The position numbers and the translations under genes were made by a program. Below, piece after piece: positions 1 through 6,338 of a stretch of DNA of 8,360 nucleotides (positions are counted from its first letter, which is position 1; each line of letters starts with the position of its first letter). The stretch is from JABCPE02 sp963509715. Lineage in GTDB: Bacteria; Bacteroidota; Bacteroidia; Flavobacteriales; Weeksellaceae. The DNA is taken from NCBI GenBank assembly GCA_963509715.1, contig CAUPCB010000048.1, forward strand, positions 1-8,360, written 5' to 3'. Below the pieces are notes generated by a model. That model searched no databases. It worked only from the letters and a program-made list of their open reading frames with translations, and had not been told where the DNA came from.

Positions 1-261
1 GCTTTTAGTGTGAAATTCTTGTATTTTGCAGTGCTTTTGGGCTTTTTCTTTTCATGTTTATCTGTTTTGTACATTCCTTATGTGATTTTTGCTTTTATCA
101 ATGGCTCTGAAATATCGGGCTGGGCATCTTTGATAATGACCATCCTGTTTTTTGGAGGTTTGCAGTTGATTATTTTAGGAATTATCAGAATTTATATCGG
201 AAAAATCTTTAAACAAACCAAAGAAAGACCAAGTTATATCATTCAAGAAGAAAATTTGTAA
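1..261 (+). CDS. C-terminal fragment of a GT2 (DPM1/GtrB-like) membrane glycosyltransferase, 5' end outside window
   Basis: The frame is open from base 1, so this is the tail of a longer gene; the GTG at 10 is only the first possible start inside the window. The visible 86 residues form two membrane segments (about residues 7-31 and 41-66) separated by a short loop containing GSEISGW, then a basic cytoplasmic tail with IGKIFKQTKERPSYI. That pattern, including a Trp at the second helix and the closing G-K-I-(F/Y)...RP-Y-I, is typical of the membrane C-terminus of family 2 glycosyltransferases that move a sugar from a nucleotide donor to undecaprenyl/polyprenyl phosphate. The catalytic GT-A domain (DXD motif) would lie upstream and cannot be checked. 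The usual GEYIGRIY is IRIYIGKIF here. It lies 16 bp before the next gene, probably in one operon with it and the glycan genes that follow. The family call is fairly sure; the sugar is unknown. Confidence 0.82.
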   Translation, partial: AFSVKFLYFAVLLGFFFSCLSVLYIPYVIFAFINGSEISGWASLIMTILFFGGLQLIILGIIRIYIGKIFKQTKERPSYIIQEENL

Positions 262-277
262 ATAAAAAATATAAAAA

Positions 278-682
278 ATGAGAAATATAATTTTAATGTC
301 GATAATGCTTTTCAGCTCATTTATTCAAGCGCAAGAAAAATATCAATTGTCAAGTCATATTTTGGATATTTCACAAGGGAAACCCGCTCCAAATGTAAAA
401 ATAAGCTTATCCAAGCAAGATAAAAATCAAAATTGGATAGTGATAGATGAAAAATACACGGATAATAACGGGAGAATTAAAGAATTTTTGAAAGAAGAAT
501 CAGGTAAAAATAATAACGGAATCTATAAACTTACTTTTCATATTGTTCCTTATTTTGAACGATTGAAACAAAAAACTTTTTACCCTTTTATAGAAGTTGT
601 TTTTGAGATAAAGGATACTCAGCATTACCATATTCCGATTACATTGTCTCCGTATGGCTATTCTACTTACAGAGGAAACTAA
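278..682 (+). CDS. Secreted transthyretin-like 5-hydroxyisourate hydrolase
   Basis: This family hydrolyses 5-hydroxyisourate to OHCU, the step after urate oxidation in purine breakdown. The 134-residue product begins with a signal peptide (MRN, a hydrophobic stretch to about residue 16, then QAQ), so the mature protein of about 115 residues, the normal family length, should be periplasmic. Family landmarks are present: LSSHILD with His27, G-x-PA at 34-37, an N-N-G-R turn with Arg66, and the C-terminal HYHIPITLSPYGYSTYRG block with His116/His118. The final tetrapeptide is YRGN instead of the hallmark YRGS, so a residue near the active site is changed. The ATG follows an A-rich tract (262-277), the usual Flavobacteriia initiation context. 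The neighbours are glycan genes, with no uricase or OHCU decarboxylase in view, so the urate role is from family knowledge only. A structural or other hydrolase role is possible. Confidence 0.88.
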   Translation: MRNIILMSIMLFSSFIQAQEKYQLSSHILDISQGKPAPNVKISLSKQDKNQNWIVIDEKYTDNNGRIKEFLKEESGKNNNGIYKLTFHIVPYFERLKQKTFYPFIEVVFEIKDTQHYHIPITLSPYGYSTYRGN

Positions 683-693
683 TAATTACAAAA

Positions 694-1470
694 ATGATTT
701 ACCTAAGTTTTGATATAGAAGAATTTGATATGCCGAAGGAATATGGCTATGATATTGATTTCCAAAGGCAAATAGCGATTTCTCGGCAAGGATTGATTTC
801 CATTTTGGATGTTTTGAAAAAGCATAATGTAAAGGCAACTTTTTTCTCGACGGTTGTTTTTGCTCAGCAGGTTCCAGACCTTATAGAAAGGCTCATTTCA
901 GAGGGACACGAGCTGGCTTCTCATACTTATTATCACTCTGAATTTGAGAACGAACATCTAAAAATGTCCAAGGAAGCGCTTGAAAATCAGTTTAATGTAG
1001 AAATAAAAGGCCTGCGAATGCCCAGAATGCGAGAAGTGGATTCTGAGGAAGTGAAAAAAGCTGGTTTTGAGTACAATTCTTCTGTAAATCCCACTCTTTT
1101 ACCTGGAAGATACAATAAACTGCATGTTTCCAAACGATTTTTCAATGAAAACGGCTTGTGGCAGATACCAACCGCAGTGAGCTGGTTTAGAATTCCGCTT
1201 TTTTGGCTTTCGTTTCATAATTTTCCATTATGGATTTATAAATTTTTATTAGCAAAGTGCATGAAATCAACGAGATACGCTGCCTTGTATTTTCATCCGT
1301 GGGAATTTACCGATTTGCACCAAAAGGAATTTAATTTTCCAGCTTATGTGATGCGAAATTCAGGAAAAGAAATGATACAGCGCTTTGATGAATTATTGAA
1401 ATTTATTAACAAAAAAGGTTGGAAAACAGGTCTTTATAGAGATTTAATACAAAACGAAAGCAAAAAATAA
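694..1470 (+). CDS. Polysaccharide deacetylase family protein (NodB homology domain)
   Basis: This is a 258-residue predicted carbohydrate esterase 4 type enzyme, which removes N- or O-acetyl groups from sugars using a metal held by Asp-His-His. Visible motifs: SFDIEEF at 5-11 (Asp7 in place of the first D of the classical TFDDG), ATFF at 48-51, SHTYYH with His77-x3-His81 as the metal pair, GLRMP at 106-110 (Arg108 in the motif 3 position), and YFHPWEF with His201 as the probable catalytic histidine of motif 5. No signal peptide is evident, so it may act in the cytoplasm on a lipid-linked or nucleotide sugar intermediate; this is inference. The SFD-x-E variant of motif 1 resembles deacetylases found in O-antigen and exopolysaccharide clusters. 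It starts 11 bp after the previous gene, and its stop overlaps the next start as TAATG, suggesting coupled translation with the glycosyltransferase. Confidence 0.88.
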   Translation: MIYLSFDIEEFDMPKEYGYDIDFQRQIAISRQGLISILDVLKKHNVKATFFSTVVFAQQVPDLIERLISEGHELASHTYYHSEFENEHLKMSKEALENQFNVEIKGLRMPRMREVDSEEVKKAGFEYNSSVNPTLLPGRYNKLHVSKRFFNENGLWQIPTAVSWFRIPLFWLSFHNFPLWIYKFLLAKCMKSTRYAALYFHPWEFTDLHQKEFNFPAYVMRNSGKEMIQRFDELLKFINKKGWKTGLYRDLIQNESKK

Positions 1471-2564
1471 TGAAAATAGCATTTGATGCCAAAAGGTTTT
1501 TTCACAATACTTCAGGGCTTGGGAATTATTCTCGTGATTTGGTAAGGATTTTAGCGAAATATTCGCCAGAAGATGAGTTTGTTCTTTTAGCCGAAAAACA
1601 AAGCCAAAGAGGGAAGGAGATTTTGTCATTTCCTAATGTTTCCTACGCTTCCATATCAAAGGGAATGCTCGCAAGACAGCTTAAAATGGGTGTGGATGCG
1701 CAGAATTCGGGAGCAAATATTTTCCATGGACTTTCGGGAGAACTTCCTCTAAAATGGAACGAAAAACCGATAAAAAAAATCGTAACCATACATGATTTGA
1801 TTTTTGTACGCTATCCAGAGTTGTATTCGTTTTTTGACAGGAAAATCCATTTTTGGAAGTTTAAAAAAGCGGCAGAAATGGCAGATTTAGTCATCGCAAT
1901 ATCCGAGCAGACCAAAAGGGACATCGTAGAATTTCTGAAAATTCCAGAAGAAAAAATCAGGGTGGTTTATCAGGGCTGTCATCAGGCTTTTAAGGAAAAA
2001 TATTCCGAAGAACAGCTGAAAGAAATAGAACAAAAATTCGGTCTTCCAGATAGATTTCTTCTAAATGTAGGAACTATAGAGGAGAGGAAAAATTTGCTTT
2101 CGGTGGTGAAGGCTCTGCAAGGGACTGATATTCCGCTGGTTGTGGTAGGAAAGAAAACAAAATATTTCCAAAAAATAGAGCAGGAACTTGCAGGAAATAA
2201 AGTAAAAGCCTTGTTTTTGGAGAATGTTTCTATGGAGGAGCTTGCGGGAATTTATTGTTTGGCGGAGATTTTTATTTATCCAAGTTTATTTGAGGGCTTT
2301 GGTATTCCTGTGATAGAGGCTTTGTTTTCGGAAACGCCTGTCATTACGAGCAATACGAGCTGTCTTCCAGAGGCAGGAGGAGAGTATTCTCTGTATGTCA
2401 ATCCGCTGGATGTGGAGGATATTCGGGTTAAAATCAAACAGTTATGGGATAATCCTGAAGAATGCAGATTCCGAGCAGAAAAAGGACTTGCTTTTGCTCA
2501 AAAATTCACCGATGACCAGATATTCAGGGACTTGATGAAAGTTTACAACGAGCTGGGAAGTTAG
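1470..2564 (+). CDS. GT-B fold glycosyltransferase, family 4-like (glycosyl transferases group 1)
   Basis: This 364-residue protein has the full length of a GT4-type retaining glycosyltransferase, which transfers a hexose (often mannose or glucose) from a nucleotide sugar. The N-terminal acceptor domain shows the glycine-rich SGLGNYSR at 15-22 and TIHDL at 106-110 (His108). The C-terminal donor domain shows LNVGTIEERKNL at 198-209, where Arg206 and Lys207 fit the phosphate-binding pair, and PSLFEGFGIPVIEA at 271-284, giving the E-x7-E motif with Glu275 and Glu283. No membrane segment is seen, so it is probably cytosolic or peripheral at the inner membrane. Its ATG overlaps the deacetylase stop (TAATG), and the pair looks like a functional unit in surface glycan assembly. 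The acceptor and the sugar cannot be told from the sequence. No clear terminator follows the gene. Confidence 0.92.
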   Translation: MKIAFDAKRFFHNTSGLGNYSRDLVRILAKYSPEDEFVLLAEKQSQRGKEILSFPNVSYASISKGMLARQLKMGVDAQNSGANIFHGLSGELPLKWNEKPIKKIVTIHDLIFVRYPELYSFFDRKIHFWKFKKAAEMADLVIAISEQTKRDIVEFLKIPEEKIRVVYQGCHQAFKEKYSEEQLKEIEQKFGLPDRFLLNVGTIEERKNLLSVVKALQGTDIPLVVVGKKTKYFQKIEQELAGNKVKALFLENVSMEELAGIYCLAEIFIYPSLFEGFGIPVIEALFSETPVITSNTSCLPEAGGEYSLYVNPLDVEDIRVKIKQLWDNPEECRFRAEKGLAFAQKFTDDQIFRDLMKVYNELGS

Positions 2565-2656
2565 GTTTTGGAGTATAAATAGGAAAATAAGGAAATGTGG
2601 TTTAGCTCATAAATTGGAAACAAAACTATTGGAAAACTCAAAAAATGTAATGAATT

Positions 2657-3121
2657 ATGTTAGAAAAAGATATTATCTCGTATAAAAAATGCGAAAATGA
2701 AGATAAAAAGATGGATTTTTTGTCTGATTATGATAATAATCCAAGTGATGAATTCATTAAATTCCTATTGAATGAATTTGATAATAAGGAAGATGAATTT
2801 CTTCAAGTAGAAATAATTAAATTTATAGCAATGCATAGACAGAAATCTAATGAAATAAAAGAGTTTTTTCTTGATAAAATGTTGCTAAACAATGAGCTGG
2901 ATGAAATGGTATTGTCTCACATAGCGCAAAATCTTATATTTTTTGAACTAAATTCAAGTGAATTTGAAAAAATCTATGAAAAAATTCTGCTTGAAGAGCA
3001 GGAAGATGATAAACGGGAAGATTTTATTTCTGCTTTGTTACGACTTCTTTATATTAAACGAGATAAGGGCGCAGATGTTTATTTGGATGCCTTGAAAAAG
3101 TATGGAATCGACTTTGGTTAA
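2657..3121 (+). CDS. Small acidic all-helical protein, function unknown (immunity-like context)
   Basis: I do not recognise this 154-residue protein. It is rich in Glu, Asp, Lys, Leu and Ile, with no signal peptide and no membrane segment, and it reads as a run of amphipathic helices (about 33-42, 47-60, 65-77, 80-95, 100-114, 118-133, 138-149), suggesting a short HEAT/ARM-like helical repeat protein. Hand counts of four 60-base rows (2701-2940) give about 22-35% G+C, against about 50% in a row of the preceding glycosyltransferase, so the gene looks acquired. The next gene is a SUKH-family protein of similar size and similarly low G+C. Small acidic proteins beside SUKH genes are often immunity proteins of polymorphic toxins, so that role is suggested by context only. 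The ATG at 2657 is chosen because the nearby upstream ATGs (2645, 2650) run into stops. Confidence 0.75.
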   Translation: MLEKDIISYKKCENEDKKMDFLSDYDNNPSDEFIKFLLNEFDNKEDEFLQVEIIKFIAMHRQKSNEIKEFFLDKMLLNNELDEMVLSHIAQNLIFFELNSSEFEKIYEKILLEEQEDDKREDFISALLRLLYIKRDKGADVYLDALKKYGIDFG

Positions 3122-3213
3122 AATAGTAGAAATTGACAAGCTGAATAAGCAAACATAACCGAATTCCCGCTTTTAAATTAATGTAAAACATTGTAATTAA
3201 AAACTGGAAATTT

Positions 3214-3681
3214 ATGGAGACTAAATTAATTGAGCAGATAACAGAAATGCTCGATAAGTTACCAAATTCAATATGTAATCGGAATACTTCGATCGATGAA
3301 AGCTGGATTGAAGCTGGAGAGTCAGAATTTAATCTGAAACTACCAGAATACTATCGATGGTTTATTAAAAATTACGATTTTATAACATTATGGGGAGAAT
3401 CCACTAAAACAGTATTTCCGCCTGAGTATAGAGATGATGCAGATCAGGATATTTTCTATACTTATAGCTGGAATGTTAATTATGATAAAAATAATCATGA
3501 CAAACTTTTCTTCTTAGAAGCTAATGATATAGGATTTTTTTATTTTAAAATCATAGATAATAAGGCAGCTGAAGAGGTTTATTGCTTTGATTTATCTACA
3601 GGAGAACATGATTTATACGCAGAAAATTTTTTAGATTTTTTGAAAATAGAAATTTCTAAAAATTATTCTAACTATTTGTAG
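3214..3681 (+). CDS. SMI1/KNR4 (SUKH) family protein, probable toxin-immunity protein
   Basis: The 155-residue product carries a SUKH-type domain. The signature stretch near residues 36-54, ESEFNLKLPEYYRWFIKNY, matches the E-x2-(L/F)-x3-LP-x2-(Y/L)-x4 pattern at the start of the domain. It is followed by a hydrophobic beta strand LEANDIGFFYFKI (101-113) and by EVYCFDLSTGEHDLYAENFLDFL (121-143), where an acidic strand leads to an aromatic helix as in other members. SUKH proteins in bacteria are largely immunity proteins that neutralise contact-dependent or secreted nuclease and deaminase toxins; this is family knowledge. No toxin, Rhs, T6SS or T9SS effector gene lies in this window, so it may be an orphan immunity gene guarding against toxins from kin. 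It is AT-rich (rows counted by hand 22-33% G+C), like its upstream neighbour, from which it is separated by 92 bp. No signal peptide is seen. Confidence 0.85.
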   Translation: METKLIEQITEMLDKLPNSICNRNTSIDESWIEAGESEFNLKLPEYYRWFIKNYDFITLWGESTKTVFPPEYRDDADQDIFYTYSWNVNYDKNNHDKLFFLEANDIGFFYFKIIDNKAAEEVYCFDLSTGEHDLYAENFLDFLKIEISKNYSNYL

Positions 3682-3804
3682 TAATAGTGGGCAGGATAGC
3701 GATATTTGTTATCTGTTATGTAATTTATACAGAATAAAAAATAACCTTGAATTGTGTGACCAGTTTTATAATTTCATTAGAAAATAATTGTAAATAAAAT
3801 ATTC
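3682..3804. other. AT-rich intergenic stretch with no recognised element
   Basis: Between the SUKH gene stop and the promoter described next I see no gene. A weak six-pair hairpin (3695-3700 with 3708-3713, one G-U pair) follows the stop codon but has no U-tract, so it is not called a terminator. Short ORFs here are trivial. Confidence 0.6.
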
Positions 3805-3833
3805 TTCATAAATAGAAAAAATTACTATCTTCG
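3805..3833 (+). promoter_or_regulatory. Probable Bacteroidota sigma-A promoter for the hairpin RNA / leader
   Basis: The sequence TATCTTCG at 3826-3833 matches the Bacteroidota -7 element TAnnTTTG with one mismatch. A weak -33 candidate, TTC at 3805-3807 instead of TTG, sits 18 bases upstream, the same spacing seen in the tRNA-Ser promoter of this window. Initiation would be expected near 3838-3841, about 20 bases before the structured RNA. The -7 match is good and the -33 is poor. Confidence 0.55.
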
Positions 3834-3837
3834 TAGT

Positions 3838-3932
3838 GGGATTTTTCATAAAGAATAAGCAAGGTCAAGCATGAGTTACTTCTTTTCATTTAGGTTGATT
3901 TACTTATGCAATTACCTTGCTTTTATTTTTTT
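3838..3932 (+). ncRNA. Candidate structured small RNA or terminator/attenuator leader
   Basis: Two nested inverted repeats are visible. The outer arms are AGCAAGGT (3858-3865) and ACCTTGCT (3914-3921), a perfect 8-bp stem that can be extended by A-U pairs below a two-base bulge. The inner arms are GCATGAGT (3869-3876) and ACTTATGC (3902-3909), 8 pairs with one G-U. A small internal loop (CAA opposite AATT) separates them, and the apical loop is 25 bases. A U-rich run (3921-3932, one A) follows at once, as in an intrinsic terminator. With the promoter just upstream, a transcript of about 90-95 nt is predicted. It could be a free-standing small RNA (the Flavobacteriia 6S-Flavo and Flavo-1 families should be tested) or a leader attenuating the gene that starts 33 bases further on. 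The start is estimated from the promoter position. Structure is seen; function is inferred. Confidence 0.55.
3858..3932 (+). terminator. Rho-independent terminator-like hairpin with U-tract
   Basis: This is the terminator part of the candidate RNA: a two-tier stem closed by the AGCAAGGT/ACCTTGCT arms and followed by TTTTATTTTTTT. It would stop transcripts from the promoter at 3805-3833, and also any readthrough from the SUKH gene, before they reach the start codon at 3966. Expression of the downstream gene would then need readthrough, antitermination or a further promoter in 3933-3965, where I see no consensus. Confidence 0.6.
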
Positions 3933-3965
3933 CAGATTTGGGAAATTTAAAATAAATGTAAGAAA

Positions 3966-6284
3966 ATGGATGTTAATAATGCTCATATTATCAGTGATTT
4001 ACAAAAAATAGCACTTCGTCAGAACGCAGTCTATATTCCCAATGCGGATACCAGTTTTTCTAAACTGACAGGAGAAACGCTTCGCCTCATTGATACGCTT
4101 CGTAAGCATGGATTTGTGGTCACAGAGCCATTATTACACGCCATCAATCACACCACTTCTGCCTTTAAAGAAGGGATAAAATCACATTTTGAGGAAATTT
4201 TAGGAACAAAACTAAACTGGACTCCTTTGGTGAAAAACTGGGAAATTCCCACAGGAGAAACAGTTTATGACCACTGGATAACGGCTTGGTTTAATGAAGA
4301 AATAGGAGAACTTCCTAATAAAGAAACCATAAGACACTATTACGATCAAGTTTATTATGATTATGGGTATGCTGCTGTAAAACTGGACTGCGGACATATC
4401 ATTCCTGATGGGACTTTTCCTATGAACCGCTATAACGGCTGTCCATTCTGCGGAACGCCTTTTATTTTTGATAAATTAAAGCTTGAAAATCAAGGAAGTA
4501 AGCTCAAAGTCATTGACCTTTGGACAGAAAAAGAAATGAAGGCTCTTTTGGAGAGTCTGCTCGTTTCTAAAGTTCCGCTGGATGCCACGCAGACAGATTC
4601 ACTTAAATTGCTTTTAAAATATTATAAATCTGAAAATGAAGTAGTTGTAGGAATTAAAGAAACGCTGATTCTTGTAGTGGATGAACTTATTTCGCAGGGA
4701 AGAGAGCAGGATGCAGGCGTGTATTTCCGAAGTCCGACCGATATTTTGCGGTATTTATGGTACAAGAAAACAGGATTTTTACAAATTATCAAACCCAAAA
4801 TAATCGTTAAAAACATAGAGCAAAATCACAAACATATCCAAAGACAGAATGATTTGAGTGTTTTTGCAAAAATTGTCGGTAAAGAACAATTAAAACTGAA
4901 ATATTCCCGAAAAGAAGCCAAAATGGTAGCTGTTTGGCTGAACCAATTGCCTCTTTCGGTCGAAAAAATAGCTGAACAGATGCATCCTAACCGCCAGATG
5001 TGGGTTCGTTTTATCCGAGCGCTTCGTTTGGCTGAATACAGCAGAAAGAAAGGCTTTGATAAGTTGAAAGCCGTTCTTGATGTTTTTTATAATCAAGCTT
5101 ATGAAGTCTGGCAAGGAAAAGTAGATTATTTCCGTTCAAAAACCGATGCAGAAAGGACTTTTGCGCTTTTACAGCAGAAACCGAGTTTGTTTGCGAGGTC
5201 ATTGTTTTCCAATATGCTTTGGTTTGGTGCAGAAGAAACTTTACTGGCTTTTGAAAAGGTTTCCTCGGAAGTTCCTATGAAGTTTTTGCTTACCCTGAAT
5301 TCTTTTGTGGAAATTTATTTTGACAGGGAAGCGCAGCGCAGTGTAAAAACAGCAATGGGAACGAGAAAAAGCATTCCAGCGAATAAATTTTTGAGTTTGT
5401 ATTCGGATGAGGAATTGGCTGATTTTCAATCTTGTATAAAGGATTTTACTTTGAAAGAGATAGAGAGGAGATTTTCTCAGTCCAAAGCAGGATTTAAAAA
5501 TATATATATTGACCCAAAATTGTATGAAATTCCGCTTCCCATAGGAGACAGAAGCCAAAATTTGCAGGATTTTAATCCGACTTTGATGGGAGAAACATTT
5601 TCATTGGAAGGCAATAAAATAAGGCTTTTTATGCAATGGGGAAAAGATCTTCCAGCCCAGCATATGGATATGGATTTGTCGTGCAGTATTATTTATGAGA
5701 ATGAGCGAGATGTGTGTAACTATTCTAATCTCAGTCTATTAGGCTGTAAACACAGTGGAGACATTCGTTCTATTCCTAATAAAATCGGAACGGCAGAATA
5801 TATAGATGTGGATATCAATGCTTTACAAAAAGCAGGAGGGAAATATGTGGTGTTCACTTGTAATGCGTATAGTTTGGGAAGTATCACGCCTAATTTGGTG
5901 GTGGGCTGGATGGATTCAAAACATAAAATGAAAGTCTCTGAACGAAGCGGAGTGGCCTATGACCCATCGTGTGTGATTCACCAGATACGAATTTCTCAGC
6001 CTTTACAAAAAGGCTTGGTTTTCGGAGTTTTGGATGTATCGGAACAGAAAATTATCTGGCTGGAACAGCCATTTGTAGGGCAGACGATATGGAGCCTTTG
6101 TTTCGAGGATGTAGAGACTTTACTCAAAAAACTTTCAGCAAAAATTTCCGTAGGAGAAATATTAAAAATAAAAGCAAAAGCCCAGTCTTTGGAAGTAGTA
6201 GAAACTATGGAAGATGCTGATTTTGTGTATAATGTGGAGTGGTCGCGAAAACCAGAAAATATAAATGGTCTGCTTTTAAATTAG
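3966..6284 (+). CDS. Large zinc-site (RING-like) plus TerD-like domain protein, MXAN_6230/SCO0854-type
   Basis: The 772-residue product has no signal peptide or membrane segment and should be cytosolic. An N-terminal helical part (1-135) leads to a zinc-knuckle-like site: Cys142-x-His144 and Cys159-x2-Cys162 (CGH and CPFC). A long, mostly helical middle (about 185-510) carries no motif I recognise. The C-terminal part (about 540-720) looks TerD-like: HMDMDLS at 566-572, HSGDI at 596-600 and EYIDVDI at 611-617 follow the order of the TerD calcium-binding fold, although the usual G-D-x-D-D-E cluster is missing. The arrangement fits the predicted MXAN_6230/SCO0854 RING-domain family, linked by earlier comparative genomics to Ter-type stress systems. 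Biochemical function is unknown. The gene follows the hairpin leader and probably heads a unit with the ankyrin gene (54 bp gap), the 106-residue gene and the asparaginase. G+C is near 43% in a sampled row, unlike the AT-rich genes upstream. Confidence 0.72.
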   Translation: MDVNNAHIISDLQKIALRQNAVYIPNADTSFSKLTGETLRLIDTLRKHGFVVTEPLLHAINHTTSAFKEGIKSHFEEILGTKLNWTPLVKNWEIPTGETVYDHWITAWFNEEIGELPNKETIRHYYDQVYYDYGYAAVKLDCGHIIPDGTFPMNRYNGCPFCGTPFIFDKLKLENQGSKLKVIDLWTEKEMKALLESLLVSKVPLDATQTDSLKLLLKYYKSENEVVVGIKETLILVVDELISQGREQDAGVYFRSPTDILRYLWYKKTGFLQIIKPKIIVKNIEQNHKHIQRQNDLSVFAKIVGKEQLKLKYSRKEAKMVAVWLNQLPLSVEKIAEQMHPNRQMWVRFIRALRLAEYSRKKGFDKLKAVLDVFYNQAYEVWQGKVDYFRSKTDAERTFALLQQKPSLFARSLFSNMLWFGAEETLLAFEKVSSEVPMKFLLTLNSFVEIYFDREAQRSVKTAMGTRKSIPANKFLSLYSDEELADFQSCIKDFTLKEIERRFSQSKAGFKNIYIDPKLYEIPLPIGDRSQNLQDFNPTLMGETFSLEGNKIRLFMQWGKDLPAQHMDMDLSCSIIYENERDVCNYSNLSLLGCKHSGDIRSIPNKIGTAEYIDVDINALQKAGGKYVVFTCNAYSLGSITPNLVVGWMDSKHKMKVSERSGVAYDPSCVIHQIRISQPLQKGLVFGVLDVSEQKIIWLEQPFVGQTIWSLCFEDVETLLKKLSAKISVGEILKIKAKAQSLEVVETMEDADFVYNVEWSRKPENINGLLLN

Positions 6285-6338
6285 GCTAAAAACTCATGAA
6301 ATCAAAGCTGTTTTTATAAGTAAAGATATTTGGAGCAA

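Noticed and set aside
1444..1629. Minus-strand frame of 61 codons across the deacetylase/glycosyltransferase junction
   Set aside because: It opposes two confirmed coupled genes and has no protein-like motif.
2610..2617. TAAATTGG as a -7 promoter element for the 154-residue gene
   Set aside because: It has one mismatch to TAnnTTTG, and no TTG lies at the right distance upstream. The nearest, at 2568-2570, is about 39 bases away. Such matches are frequent in AT-rich DNA.
3695..3713. Hairpin after the SUKH gene (GATAGC / GTTATC) as a terminator
   Set aside because: It has only six pairs including a G-U, is A+T-rich and has no U-tract.
5241..5558. Minus-strand open frame of 105 codons inside the large zinc/TerD-like gene
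   Set aside because: It is fully nested in a well supported plus-strand gene, its translation is rich in Phe, Arg, Ser and Lys with no domain-like pattern, and nothing suggests an antisense promoter.
5969..6220. Plus-strand frame of 83 codons overlapping the end of the 772-residue gene in another frame
   Set aside because: It lies wholly within the real gene, and its product is Arg/Phe/Ser-rich with no recognisable pattern.
6330..6338. TTG start three codons before the ankyrin gene's ATG
   Set aside because: ATG at 6339 is the preferred codon and lies immediately downstream. The three extra residues add nothing to the fold, although TTG cannot be excluded.
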